Shown: piece after piece, positions 17,596-26,003 of the stretch
Layout of the letters: every line of letters begins with the position of its first letter
How positions within the stretch are numbered: position 1 is the first letter of the stretch
NCBI GenBank assembly: GCA_041399205.1
Contig: JAWKTK010000003.1
Coordinates: 434,001-498,000 of the forward strand
Length of the DNA: 64,000 bases
DNA from: JAGQOZ01 sp041399205
Lineage (GTDB): Bacteria > Planctomycetota > Planctomycetia > Pirellulales > Pirellulaceae
Direction: 5' to 3'
Notes under the pieces: model-generated
The model's input: the letters and a program-made list of their open reading frames with translations, nothing else
Database searches by the model: none
What the model was told of the DNA's origin: nothing
Position numbers and translations under genes: made by a program

Positions 17596-18210
17596 TTAGT
17601 CTTCGTCTTCTTCCGACGACGGCGGCTTGGTCAAAATATCGTCCACCAAGCCATATTCCTTGGCTTCCGCTGGCCCCAAATAGAAATCGCGATCCGTATC
17701 CTTGGCGATGCGTTCAATTGGCTGAGAAGTATGGTCGGCCAAGATGCGGTTCAGGACGTCTCGCGTCTTGAGAATTTCATCTGCTTGAATCTCAATGTCA
17801 CTCACCTGTCCACTAACGCCGCCGTACGGCTGATGAATCATGACCTTGGAATGGGGCAATGCGTATCGTTTGCCCTTGTGGCCTCCGGCCAGCAAAACTG
17901 CACCACCACTAGCCGCTAGCCCAACGCAGTAGGTGGCGACGGGGCAACTCAATATCTGCATCGTGTCATAGATGGCCAACGTGGAGGTCACGCTGCCACC
18001 GGGGGAATTAATGTAGAAGTGGATATCTTTGCGGCGGTTTTCACTTTGAAGGTACAACAGCTTCATCACCAATTCGTTGGCATTGCCGTCGTAGATTTCG
18101 CCTTGAAGAAACACGATCCGATTTTCCAGCAGCAAATCGCCCAACGTCATCTGACGCTGTCGCTGGTAATCTCGATGCGCGTTTTGAATATCAAACGGGA
18201 AACGACTCAT
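17596..18210 (-). CDS. clpP: ATP-dependent Clp protease proteolytic subunit (copy 2)
   Basis: ClpP paralogue of 204 residues from ATG 18210, with AAGGA about ten bases upstream; the frame extends six codons to a TTG. The triad is present: Ser101 in GLAASGGAVLL, His126 in MIHQP and Asp175 in DTDRD. The changed active-site neighbourhood (G-L-A-A-S-G-G) and the acidic C-terminal tail SSEEDED set it apart from copy 1. In bacteria with two ClpPs they often form mixed tetradecamers, which adjacency here would favour. Central member of the tig-clpP-clpP operon. Confidence 0.94.
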   Translation of the reverse strand: MSRFPFDIQNAHRDYQRQRQMTLGDLLLENRIVFLQGEIYDGNANELVMKLLYLQSENRRKDIHFYINSPGGSVTSTLAIYDTMQILSCPVATYCVGLAASGGAVLLAGGHKGKRYALPHSKVMIHQPYGGVSGQVSDIEIQADEILKTRDVLNRILADHTSQPIERIAKDTDRDFYLGPAEAKEYGLVDDILTKPPSSEEDED

Positions 18211-18432
18211 TATCAATCGATCCTTCAAATGAGCGCCACGCCGAGTCCGTATGCGAATGATTTCTTCGAGACGAACCTGGTTGACTAACCTAAGTAGCTT
18301 TCCTCAGTACGCAAGCGGGCCGAACTACATCCAAACAAACGAGTTCCGATTCCGCGAATCAAAATCAAGTCTGGTGCAAACCCATTGGCCGGCACCTGCG
18401 CCCTAATACTTATCCGCAAACCCCGATTGGAA

Positions 18433-19917
18433 TCAAGTCCGATCGACCTGTTGTTCCAATTCTGCTTGACTTTCGTTGTATTTTGCGGCTGGAATATTGG
18501 CTTGTGCTTGTCCGCACAAATGGACGTCCACCGCTTCCGTTTCGTGTTTTTCTGGTTCGTACTTGGTGTCGGTGAAGGTGGCTTCGGACGTAATCAGCTC
18601 AATGACCTTGCGTTCAATAATTTGATTTCGCAATGCGTCCGTCAAGCCTCGCTTTTCAATTCTCGCTCGTACCCGGCGAACAGAATCGTTACTCTGCAGC
18701 GCCATCAGCGTGATTTCACGTTCAAAATCGTCGGGAACCGCGTCAATTTCATTTTCTTCGGCAATGCGTTCCAAAATAAAGTGTTCTTGCAGTGCCTTCC
18801 GAGTTGACGCGCGGCTGTTTTGGCGAAGCTCGTTTTCAAAAGCCCGAATTTCCGATTCACTATAGCCAGACGACCGCAGCTCCATGATCGCTCGCTCTAA
18901 TTCTCGGCTGCTTTGTCGAGCCAACAATTCGGGCGGTAGATCCCAGCTGGCCGCTTCCGTCAGCAGCGAAGTAATCTGACTTCGAATCCGCTGTTGTTGT
19001 TGATACTGCAGACGACGCTTTAATTCGCTTTGGATGGCGTCACGCAAATCTCCTTCGCTTTCCATCCCGAAACGTTCCAGCAATGCATCGTCAATGGCCG
19101 GCAATTGCGTGCGTTGCACCTCTTTGACGGCAAATTCGACTTCTACTTCTTCACCCTGCAAGTCTTCTCGCGGAGCATCGTGGCTGATCATGACGCTAAC
19201 CGACTTGGCTTCGCCCGCCTTGGCACCCACGATCAATTTGTCAAAGTCGACAATTTTGGCGTCGGGAAAGCTCAGAATCGGATGCACTTGCATCAGTACA
19301 TCGCTTTCTTCGGCAACAATCTCCTTGCCCTTTTTGACGGTGATGTCAACCGTGATAAAGTCGTTTAACGCCACTGGTTCTTCAACTGTTTCCATGTCCG
19401 CTTGCGACATCAACAGTCGTTCTAGTCGCAGATCAATGTCTTCCTTGGTGAAGTCGCGAACCAGCTTTTCCAGCTTCAGGCCCTTCCATTTGGGCAATTC
19501 GAATTCAGGACGAACTTCGATATCAAATTCAAACGTTAACGCGCCAGTTTCGGGAACCTCGATTGCATCAAAGTCAAATTCTGGTTCGCTAATGGCCGAA
19601 AATTGGTGATCTTCGGTCACTTGGGTCATGCTGTCCATCAGCAATGTCCCTTTGACTTGATCCGAAACTTCCGATCGAAATCGGCTTTCGACAATTCGCC
19701 GAGGAGCTCGTCCGGCACGAAAGCCAGGTACCGACGCGCGAGGCATCAGCTCGGAAAACGCGTCTGAAAAATAGCGTTTTACGTCGTCTTCGGAAATGGT
19801 CACCGTGACATGACGCTGGCATGCACTGGGCTTGCCAATTTTCACGTCCAGCGAAAGCTTTTGCTTTTCTTCTTCCGTTTGATTTTGTTCTTTGATATCC
19901 GCGTCAGCCGAACTCAT
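18433..19917 (-). CDS. tig: Trigger factor, ribosome-associated chaperone / peptidyl-prolyl isomerase
   Basis: Protein of 494 residues, the first gene of the tig-clpP-clpP operon. The N-terminal ribosome-binding domain (about 25-150) has the signature VPGFRAGRAP, where Lys is replaced by Arg at the usual GFRxGKxP position. The FKBP-like PPIase domain is around 175-265 (DFITVDITVKKGKEIVAEES). A long helical C-terminal chaperone domain follows, and an acidic tail. It is slightly longer than most homologues owing to the N-terminal extension (SSADADIKEQNQTEEEKQ) and the tail. It folds nascent chains at the ribosome exit and commonly neighbours clpP/clpX. A terminator of the upstream tRNA separates it from tRNA-Gly. 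Confidence 0.95.
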   Translation of the reverse strand: MSSADADIKEQNQTEEEKQKLSLDVKIGKPSACQRHVTVTISEDDVKRYFSDAFSELMPRASVPGFRAGRAPRRIVESRFRSEVSDQVKGTLLMDSMTQVTEDHQFSAISEPEFDFDAIEVPETGALTFEFDIEVRPEFELPKWKGLKLEKLVRDFTKEDIDLRLERLLMSQADMETVEEPVALNDFITVDITVKKGKEIVAEESDVLMQVHPILSFPDAKIVDFDKLIVGAKAGEAKSVSVMISHDAPREDLQGEEVEVEFAVKEVQRTQLPAIDDALLERFGMESEGDLRDAIQSELKRRLQYQQQQRIRSQITSLLTEAASWDLPPELLARQSSRELERAIMELRSSGYSESEIRAFENELRQNSRASTRKALQEHFILERIAEENEIDAVPDDFEREITLMALQSNDSVRRVRARIEKRGLTDALRNQIIERKVIELITSEATFTDTKYEPEKHETEAVDVHLCGQAQANIPAAKYNESQAELEQQVDRT

Positions 19918-19995
19918 ACTTCACCAGCAATTCAGAAGCGGCTGGAGGCTAGCCTCCAAGCCTGTTGACCGAAAAATCCGTCCACTTATTAAAAC

Positions 19996-20020
19996 GGGCA
20001 CCGACTTTTTGGCGGTGCCC
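19996..20020 (-). terminator. Terminator of the tRNA-Gly transcript
   Basis: Perfect eight-base stem GGGCACCG / CGGTGCCC with a nine-base loop. On the minus strand it is followed by GTTTTAATAAG. It lies 16 bases beyond the tRNA 3' end and before tig, so it separates the tRNA from the chaperone operon. Confidence 0.8.
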
Positions 20021-20035
20021 ATAGGAAGCAAAAAG

Positions 20036-20108
20036 AGCGGGTGATGGGATTCGAACCCACGACAACAACGTTGGCAACGTTGTGCTCTACCAACTGAGCT
20101 ACACCCGC
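20036..20108 (-). tRNA. tRNA-Gly (anticodon GCC)
   Basis: A full cloverleaf of 73 bases on the minus strand. The acceptor is GCGGGTG / CACCCGC with discriminator U, the D arm contains GCTCAGTTGGTAGAGC, the anticodon stem CAACG / CGTTG holds the loop TTGCCAA (anticodon GCC), and the T arm is GTGGG-TTCGAAT-CCCAT. CCA is not encoded. Confidence 0.96.
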
Positions 20109-20152
20109 AGATGCTGCAAAATCGTTTTCCAACTAGTCGGTTGGAACCACGG

Positions 20153-20180
20153 ATTATATTTTTCTGAAAGTTGACTGCAA
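20153..20180 (-). promoter_or_regulatory. Sigma-70-type promoter of tRNA-Gly
   Basis: On the minus strand a perfect -10 box TATAAT (20153-20158) is preceded by TTGCAG (20175-20180) at 16-base spacing. An alternative TTGACC at 20181-20186 gives 22 bases, which is too long. The predicted start is near 20146, about 38 bases before the tRNA 5' end. Confidence 0.55.
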
Positions 20181-20620
20181 GGTCAATTCGCGTTTATTTG
20201 GCGATTTGCGGCCAGCATCGCAATTGCTGCCTTTTATCACAGAATAACGAAGTTTCGCCTGATCAGGAAGTATAGATCACAAGATCCCAACGCGACCCGA
20301 TTGGCCGCCATTTTTGTAGGCCATTGGTAGATTTGACGCCTACATGTCGCCACAAGCTGCTATCTGGTATGGTGTTGCGAGTCTCCCGACAGGTGGATGT
20401 TTGATCCCCTGTTCGGACGCTGATTTTTTAGATTTTTTGCCTTGGTCCGGCCCTTTTCATTCGTTGTTCTTGGCCAGCCAACGCCGTTTGGGCGTACAGT
20501 AGAGCCATGACGCTCATCACGGAGCGTCCCAAATGGGACGGGCTTTCCCAAATCCAACCTTTGGTCGGCCGGCCCGACCATGCGTTGGCAAAAACAATTC
20601 GCTCGAAAGGCTGTCGCAAT
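20181..20620. other. Intergenic stretch upstream of the DUF255 gene
   Basis: About 440 bases between the tRNA-Gly promoter and the plus-strand DUF255 protein. The 20360-20629 minus-strand frames lack ribosome sites and cross the downstream gene start. I see no gene and no clear structure. Confidence 0.5.
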
Positions 20621-22528
20621 ATGCGTCATTCTCTACCGTCTTTGTTTTCTGGCGTCGTGGCCTGGACTTCCATCTGGCTCGTGCTCTTGGCCGGAACCAA
20701 CCAACTTCGCGCCCAAGAAAACACCAACCGCTTGGCCAAAGAAACGAGCCTGTATCTGCGTTCGCATGCCCATAATCCGGTCGATTGGTTTCCCTGGGGC
20801 GAAGAAGCCCTTGCCAAAGCCAAACAAGAGAACAAGTTGATTTTCCTGTCCGTCGGCTATTCCAGTTGCCACTGGTGCCATGTCATGGAAAAGGAATCCT
20901 TCAGCGATCAAGAAATCGCCAAGTTTCTGAACGACAACTTCGTCTGCATCAAAGTGGATCGAGAAGAACGGCCGGACTTGGACGCCATTTACATGATGGC
21001 CGTGCAGATTCGCAGCGGACGAGGTGGTTGGCCAATGTCCGTGTTTCTTACGCCGGACGCTAAACCGTTTTTTGGCGCAACGTACTTTCCTGCTCGAGAC
21101 GGTGATCGGCCGGGACAAGTTGGCTTTTTTACCGTGGCACAAAAGATGTTAGCCGTTTGGAAGCAGCAACCAGAAAACGTCCAACGAGACGCCGATACCA
21201 TTGCGGACTTAGTCAACCAAGAAATGCTGATGCGAACCGAAGGTTCGGCGCCCGAACTTTCATCGGAATTCGCGAATGCCACCTACGCGTATTTGAAGGA
21301 TAGCTTTGACGTCGAATATGGTGGCTTTGGTTTTTCCAGCTCGGATCCCAACCGACCAAAGTTTCCAGAACCGCCAAATCTACTCTTCTTGATTGACCAC
21401 ATTCGTCGCACCGAAGACCCTAATGCCGAAAAGATGCTGGTGAAGACGCTAGAACAGATGTCGCTGGGCGGGATTTGGGATCATTTCGGTGGTGGGTTTC
21501 ATCGTTATAGCACCGACCGATTTTGGCGCATTCCGCACTTTGAAAAGATGCTATACGACAACGGACAACTGCTTTCCGTCTACGCGGAAGCCTATGCGTT
21601 AACCGGACGATCCGACTTCCAACGAACCATTGAAGAGACCGTTGGGTTCTTGCTACGAGACATGCAGGATCCCCAGACAGGCGCGTTCTACGCTGCCATT
21701 GACGCCGATTCGGAAGGCGAAGAAGGCAAGTTCTATCGATGGGAACAAGGCGAATTGAAGGATGTTTTGGCCGGACGATTCGATGCGTTCGCTGCTACCT
21801 ACAACGTTGCCGGTCAGCCCAACTTTGAAGACCACTACTACGTGCCTCAGCTGGGCGAACCGATTTCCGACGAACGATTTGCCGCATTTGCCGCCGATCG
21901 AAAGAAGTTGTTCGAAATTAGAAACCAACGAATCAAACCGGTGACCGACCCAAAAATCATCACCAGCTGGAACGGATTGGCCATCAAAGGTTTGGCCGAC
22001 AGTGGTCGGCTGTTGAAACGAAGCGGAGATATTGAACAAGCGATTCGCGCGGCGGAATTTATTCATTCGCAACTTCGTGAGTCTGATGGCAAACTCAGGC
22101 GGACGTACGCGGAAGGCCAAGCCAAGTTCAACGCGTACTTGGACGATTACGCTTTCTATGTACAAGGTCTGATTGGTTTGCATCAGGCCACGCAAGACGC
22201 TCGCTGGCTGCAGCTGGCTCACGAGCTGACCGACATCCAGATTGCCGATTTCTGGGACGAAACCAACGGTGGCTTTTACTTTACGTCCAACGGCCACGAA
22301 CAACTGATCGCTCGCAGCAAGCAGTCCATTGACGGAGTGCAACCGTCTGGCAACAGCGTTTCTGCCGCCAACTTGCTGTATCTGGCCAAGCAAACCAAAG
22401 ACGACAAATATCGCACATACGCTCGCCGCACCGTGGAATTCGTGGCCGCCGCCATGAAAAAACGTCCCGGTCTCGCCGCCCAAATGGATATCAGCTTGGC
22501 CAAGTTGGTCGAAAACGCCGAGCAATAA
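20621..22528 (+). CDS. Exported DUF255 / YyaL-like protein: thioredoxin fold plus alpha/alpha barrel
   Basis: Protein of 635 residues related to the spermatogenesis-associated protein 20 / YyaL family. A signal peptide is visible (SGVVAWTSIWLVLLAGTNQL, cleavage near LRA-QE). A thioredoxin-like domain starts at SLYLRSHAHNPVDWFPWGEE and contains the redox motif CHWC in GYSSCHWCHVMEKESF. The C-terminal two-thirds is a six-hairpin glycosidase-like barrel (GGIWDHFGGGFHRYSTDRFW). The open frame begins at 20507, but ATG 20621 puts the signal peptide at the N-terminus. The exact role is unknown. Convergent with 22752-25202; a palindrome lies in between. Confidence 0.88.
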   Translation: MRHSLPSLFSGVVAWTSIWLVLLAGTNQLRAQENTNRLAKETSLYLRSHAHNPVDWFPWGEEALAKAKQENKLIFLSVGYSSCHWCHVMEKESFSDQEIAKFLNDNFVCIKVDREERPDLDAIYMMAVQIRSGRGGWPMSVFLTPDAKPFFGATYFPARDGDRPGQVGFFTVAQKMLAVWKQQPENVQRDADTIADLVNQEMLMRTEGSAPELSSEFANATYAYLKDSFDVEYGGFGFSSSDPNRPKFPEPPNLLFLIDHIRRTEDPNAEKMLVKTLEQMSLGGIWDHFGGGFHRYSTDRFWRIPHFEKMLYDNGQLLSVYAEAYALTGRSDFQRTIEETVGFLLRDMQDPQTGAFYAAIDADSEGEEGKFYRWEQGELKDVLAGRFDAFAATYNVAGQPNFEDHYYVPQLGEPISDERFAAFAADRKKLFEIRNQRIKPVTDPKIITSWNGLAIKGLADSGRLLKRSGDIEQAIRAAEFIHSQLRESDGKLRRTYAEGQAKFNAYLDDYAFYVQGLIGLHQATQDARWLQLAHELTDIQIADFWDETNGGFYFTSNGHEQLIARSKQSIDGVQPSGNSVSAANLLYLAKQTKDDKYRTYARRTVEFVAAAMKKRPGLAAQMDISLAKLVENAEQ

Positions 22529-22604
22529 GACGGTTCAACACACTTTCAATGGACGCAGCTAGAACGCCGAAGTCGCTTCGCTGGACAGCGCCAAGATTGG
22601 TTGG

Positions 22605-22663
22605 TAGTCCCGCCTTTAGGCGGAATTGGGTGTACAGGAGATTTCCGCCTAAAGGCGAGACTA
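22605..22663. repeat. 21-bp inverted repeat between convergent genes
   Basis: Arms tagtcccgcctttaggcggaa (22605-22625, 21 bases, one mismatch to its partner) and ttccgcctaaaggcgagact (to 22663) flank a 17-base loop. Each arm is itself palindromic (cgcctttaggcg). It sits between the ends of two convergent genes, so it could terminate both transcripts, and it resembles the REP-like palindromes scattered in planctomycete genomes. Confidence 0.8.
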
Positions 22664-22751
22664 CGAAAGACTCATGCTGGCAGAAACGTCAATGGGACGC
22701 TGGCCGGACGCTGGCCAGTTAGGTATTCGCCCGTTTTGCCGTCGTAGCGAA

Positions 22752-25202
22752 TCAGGTCTGCTTCACGCGACGCAACCAATTAAACGAATCTTGCACTTCC
22801 GCGTGAAACTGACCGTGTTGAAACGCGACAACCAAGTCATTCGAATCAAACCGACCATCGCAATTCCAATCGCCGGCTGCCCAACTTACCGGCTGGTCGG
22901 TGGCCTGTTCGTAATGACCTTGCTGGAACACTTGCACCAAATCACTGCTGTCAAACGTGCCGTTCGCGTTGGCATCACCGTAGTTCAGCTGCAAGATATC
23001 TTCGACCAACACCGTGTAGTCTTGAAACGTCAAACGCTGGTCGCCGTCGAGATCAAAAATTGCGTCGGTGGATTGTTCGCTGCGAGCGAGACACAATTGG
23101 TCAATGTCCGCAACGGACAGCTGGCCGTCTCGATTCACATCACCAACTGCGTAATCGAATGGCGTCACATTTTGATGAATCACGATTCCCGTTAGATCAC
23201 CGGCTGGTTGTTGAACTATTTCGGCTCGCTGGTCACCGTTTAGATCTACGGCCAACGAAATTCTTCCGGCAAGGGGTAGATTGTCAGCAACTTCGGCAAA
23301 GGTGCCTCGTCCATCCTGGTTGTCGAATATCACGACGTCAATTTCGGCGGGCAGCAGTTCGGGGAAGGTATTATTTTGCGAATGCGAACGATCCACTTCC
23401 ACCGCCACATCGAAATCGCCGTCACCGTTGAAGTCGGCGACCGTAATCCCCGTGACGTTTTGCGTCTGCGATATCTGTCGACCAACTGTATCCACGATAC
23501 CTTGTCCATCGACGTTTTCGTGCCATCGGACTGTTCGGCGATGCACAGCCACAATGTCGTTGTCTCCATCGCCATCGATATCGGCAACCACGTTTTGCGC
23601 ACGCAGCAAGTCGTCACATCTATCGCACGTTTCTGCAAGCAATTCGCTGTACGGCGCGCTCGATTGCAACTCGAATGTGCCGTTTTGATTGGTCCACCAG
23701 CGCCGAGTGCCATCGGTATGTTCGACAATCAAGTCCAGCGTGCCGTCTTGATTCACGTCATCCGTTAGCAGTTTCTGGACACCATAGGCAAAGCCAATGT
23801 TGATTTGACGAGGCTGCTGTTGGTCGTCCAATTGTGTGAAGTCCACCCAGCGGAGTTGGTCCGTCGTGTTCAACGGAAACGCGCCGATCAAATCGATGTT
23901 TCCATCGGCATTGACATCCAAAGCCGTGGTTGCAAAAGGTATTTCGGCGAGAGGATAGTCGTGGCGAATCCATTGATCCAAGTTTTCGGTCTGTTCGTAC
24001 CAACTGGTTCGTCCAATCAGATCCAAATCGCCGTCGTTGTCAAAGTCGAATGCTTGCTGAGCAGTTTCCGCGCGCGGCATTTCATATTGCGTGACGGAAA
24101 TGTCGAACGTTGCTGGCTGTACGTCATATTCGAACAAAATACCCGTTTCCGCATTCAGCGTTATCAAATTGTGATGCCCATCACCATTCAGGTCCGCCAG
24201 CTTGGGAACACCAAAAGCTGGTTCGTCCAGCGAATGCACAACGAAGGTACCATCGCCTTGATTCTCCAGCAGTGAAAGGCGGTCGAAGCCATCGTAACTC
24301 CACAGATCCCAGTCGCCGTCTCGGTCTGCGTCGTGCGGCAACGATATGTAAGGCCGGTTGCCAGTGTCAGGCAAATCGTGTTGGACAAAATCCCCTTCAG
24401 GTCCCGTGTTTTCAGACCAAGACTCTGAATACCACCCGTTAAGAATGTCGCGGTCTCCATCTCCATCCAGATCGACGTGCTGTCCCGAGACTTGGTTTAA
24501 TGGCGTCGGACCAACAAATCGGATTCCATCACCATCCGTGTCATACGAGTCGAAGTCTGGCGGCGGAGCAACTGGGCTGTCCCTTCCCAAGTAGTGATAA
24601 ATGAATTCTTGGTTGCCGGCGTTTTCGTACCAGGCATGATCCGTGTAGGGAAGGTTGTGGTATCCACTATAGAAAAGATCCCAATCACCGTCCCCTTCGA
24701 CATCCGTAATGGAAATGCTGCCACCCAAGGACTGTTGGGTGATCTGATGCATCGCGTCAAACGTTCCCTGCCCGTCGGTGTTCTCCAACCAGTAGAAGTC
24801 GTTGATCGGGTCAGCGGCGAAAAACGCAGCCATGTCTGCGGACAGTACGATGTCCGAATCGCCATCGCTATCCATGTCGACGGCAGAGTTCACGTCATAT
24901 CGAATTCCGTCTGCTCGTGAAATCAACCCGTGCGCCACTTCAAAGCGGCGAGTTTCTGGATTCAATCGCAACCACGCATTCGAATGAGTGTTGTAGCTTC
25001 CGCTTGACACCACCAGATCATCGATTCCGTTCCCATCAAAATCACCCACTGCTTGAATGCGATCCGCATCGCCGATCGATTCGATCAGTGAGATAGGTTC
25101 GAACAAGCGGTCGCCGGCCAATAGTCGGCGAGATTCCAGCGGTTCGAAGCGAGGCTTGGCGATTCGGCAATTCAGGCGTGGACGTGAAGATTGTGTTGGC
25201 AT
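22752..25202 (-). CDS. Secreted FG-GAP/VCBS repeat protein with LEPR-XLL start and dockerin-like end
   Basis: Protein of 816 residues from ATG 25202, with GGGGGA about ten bases upstream. The N-terminus contains the planctomycete LEPR-XLL export signature KPRFEPLESRRLLAG. The body is a chain of FG-GAP calcium-binding blades (D-x-D-x-D-G-x-x-D patterns such as AVGDFDGNGIDDLVV, DLDGDGDRDILNG and DVNADGNIDLIGAF), predicting a beta-propeller. The C-terminus has two dockerin-like modules: GDVNRDGQLSVADIDQL with DLDGDQRLTFQDY, and GDANANGTFDSSDLVQVFQQ with GDWNCDGRFDSNDLVVAFQH. The second pair is nearly identical in pattern to the tail of the alginate-lyase-like gene at 37040. A structural or binding protein of the cell envelope is likely; the ligand is unknown. 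Confidence 0.88.
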   Translation of the reverse strand: MPTQSSRPRLNCRIAKPRFEPLESRRLLAGDRLFEPISLIESIGDADRIQAVGDFDGNGIDDLVVSSGSYNTHSNAWLRLNPETRRFEVAHGLISRADGIRYDVNSAVDMDSDGDSDIVLSADMAAFFAADPINDFYWLENTDGQGTFDAMHQITQQSLGGSISITDVEGDGDWDLFYSGYHNLPYTDHAWYENAGNQEFIYHYLGRDSPVAPPPDFDSYDTDGDGIRFVGPTPLNQVSGQHVDLDGDGDRDILNGWYSESWSENTGPEGDFVQHDLPDTGNRPYISLPHDADRDGDWDLWSYDGFDRLSLLENQGDGTFVVHSLDEPAFGVPKLADLNGDGHHNLITLNAETGILFEYDVQPATFDISVTQYEMPRAETAQQAFDFDNDGDLDLIGRTSWYEQTENLDQWIRHDYPLAEIPFATTALDVNADGNIDLIGAFPLNTTDQLRWVDFTQLDDQQQPRQINIGFAYGVQKLLTDDVNQDGTLDLIVEHTDGTRRWWTNQNGTFELQSSAPYSELLAETCDRCDDLLRAQNVVADIDGDGDNDIVAVHRRTVRWHENVDGQGIVDTVGRQISQTQNVTGITVADFNGDGDFDVAVEVDRSHSQNNTFPELLPAEIDVVIFDNQDGRGTFAEVADNLPLAGRISLAVDLNGDQRAEIVQQPAGDLTGIVIHQNVTPFDYAVGDVNRDGQLSVADIDQLCLARSEQSTDAIFDLDGDQRLTFQDYTVLVEDILQLNYGDANANGTFDSSDLVQVFQQGHYEQATDQPVSWAAGDWNCDGRFDSNDLVVAFQHGQFHAEVQDSFNWLRRVKQT

Positions 25203-25348
25203 GCGAGCTTTCCCCCTTCGCTGAAATTGAATGCCGCCGTAGACCGCGTCGTGGCGATTCCCAGAGTTTCCGCCCCGATTATACTTGCCTTGGCCATTAG
25301 AGCTAGCATTTTGGCCGAAATGACCGAGACAAACAGTTCGTGTCAACT

Positions 25349-25972
25349 TTACACCAACACATCGTCCGTGGCGGTATCCAGATCACTTCGCAGAAAGTCT
25401 TGCATGTGCCGCTTGGGAATACCCAGCGGTTTGGCGATCGCCAGAAAATAGCTCGATTCTGATTCGCTCAGTGCTTGCTTGCTTTCCAAAATGCGACGAA
25501 TCAAGATCACCAGTGTCCATCTCCCTTCATGGGTAAAGTCACTGGTTCGCTGGCGAATTTCGCGCAGGTAATCCTGATCGGCTGCCTGACGTAGACTTTC
25601 GACCAATAGACTAGGATCTAATGGCCTTTCCGCCACTTCGCTCAGTTGTTGACGGGCGACCGAAAGGTCATCGGCAGAATAGCGTCCCACTTCATACAGA
25701 AATCCAACAACCAACCGCCGCAGATCAGCCAGATATTTTTCGAATTCGGCTGCTGGATCGTAATGAAGGACGTTGGATTCATAACGAGTGCGACAAGCGT
25801 CACATTCCACTATCTCTGTCACGCGTCCGGCCGGAACGACTGGAATGAAATACAACGTAAACCATTGTCGGCTACTTCGCTGGCGATACGACGAGGGCTG
25901 GCGGCATTGCGGACAAAAAAAGTGGCCGCCGCCAATCGTCTTGTTCAGATGTGTGAAACCAAAAATGATCAT
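25349..25972 (-). CDS. Zinc-ribbon protein with TerB-like helical C-terminus
   Basis: Protein of 207 residues. The N-terminal zinc ribbon uses two Cys pairs, CPQC (near 20) and CDAC (near 58), the same arrangement as the zinc-ribbon family seen in TerB-domain proteins. The rest is helical (about 75-205), with acidic positions and an end LAIAKPLGIPKRHMQDFL typical of a TerB-like bundle. No signal peptide or membrane segment is clear, although LYFIPVVPAG is hydrophobic. It lies downstream of CRTAC1 on the same strand with 31 bases between. Function unknown. Confidence 0.75.
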   Translation of the reverse strand: MIIFGFTHLNKTIGGGHFFCPQCRQPSSYRQRSSRQWFTLYFIPVVPAGRVTEIVECDACRTRYESNVLHYDPAAEFEKYLADLRRLVVGFLYEVGRYSADDLSVARQQLSEVAERPLDPSLLVESLRQAADQDYLREIRQRTSDFTHEGRWTLVILIRRILESKQALSESESSYFLAIAKPLGIPKRHMQDFLRSDLDTATDDVLV

Positions 25973-26003
25973 CCAGCTTCGTCACTTCGCTCCCTGATTC
26001 AGC

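Noticed and set aside
20360..20629. Minus-strand frame upstream of the DUF255 gene
   Set aside because: No ribosome site, and its sequence is low in recognisable content and crosses the start of a real gene.
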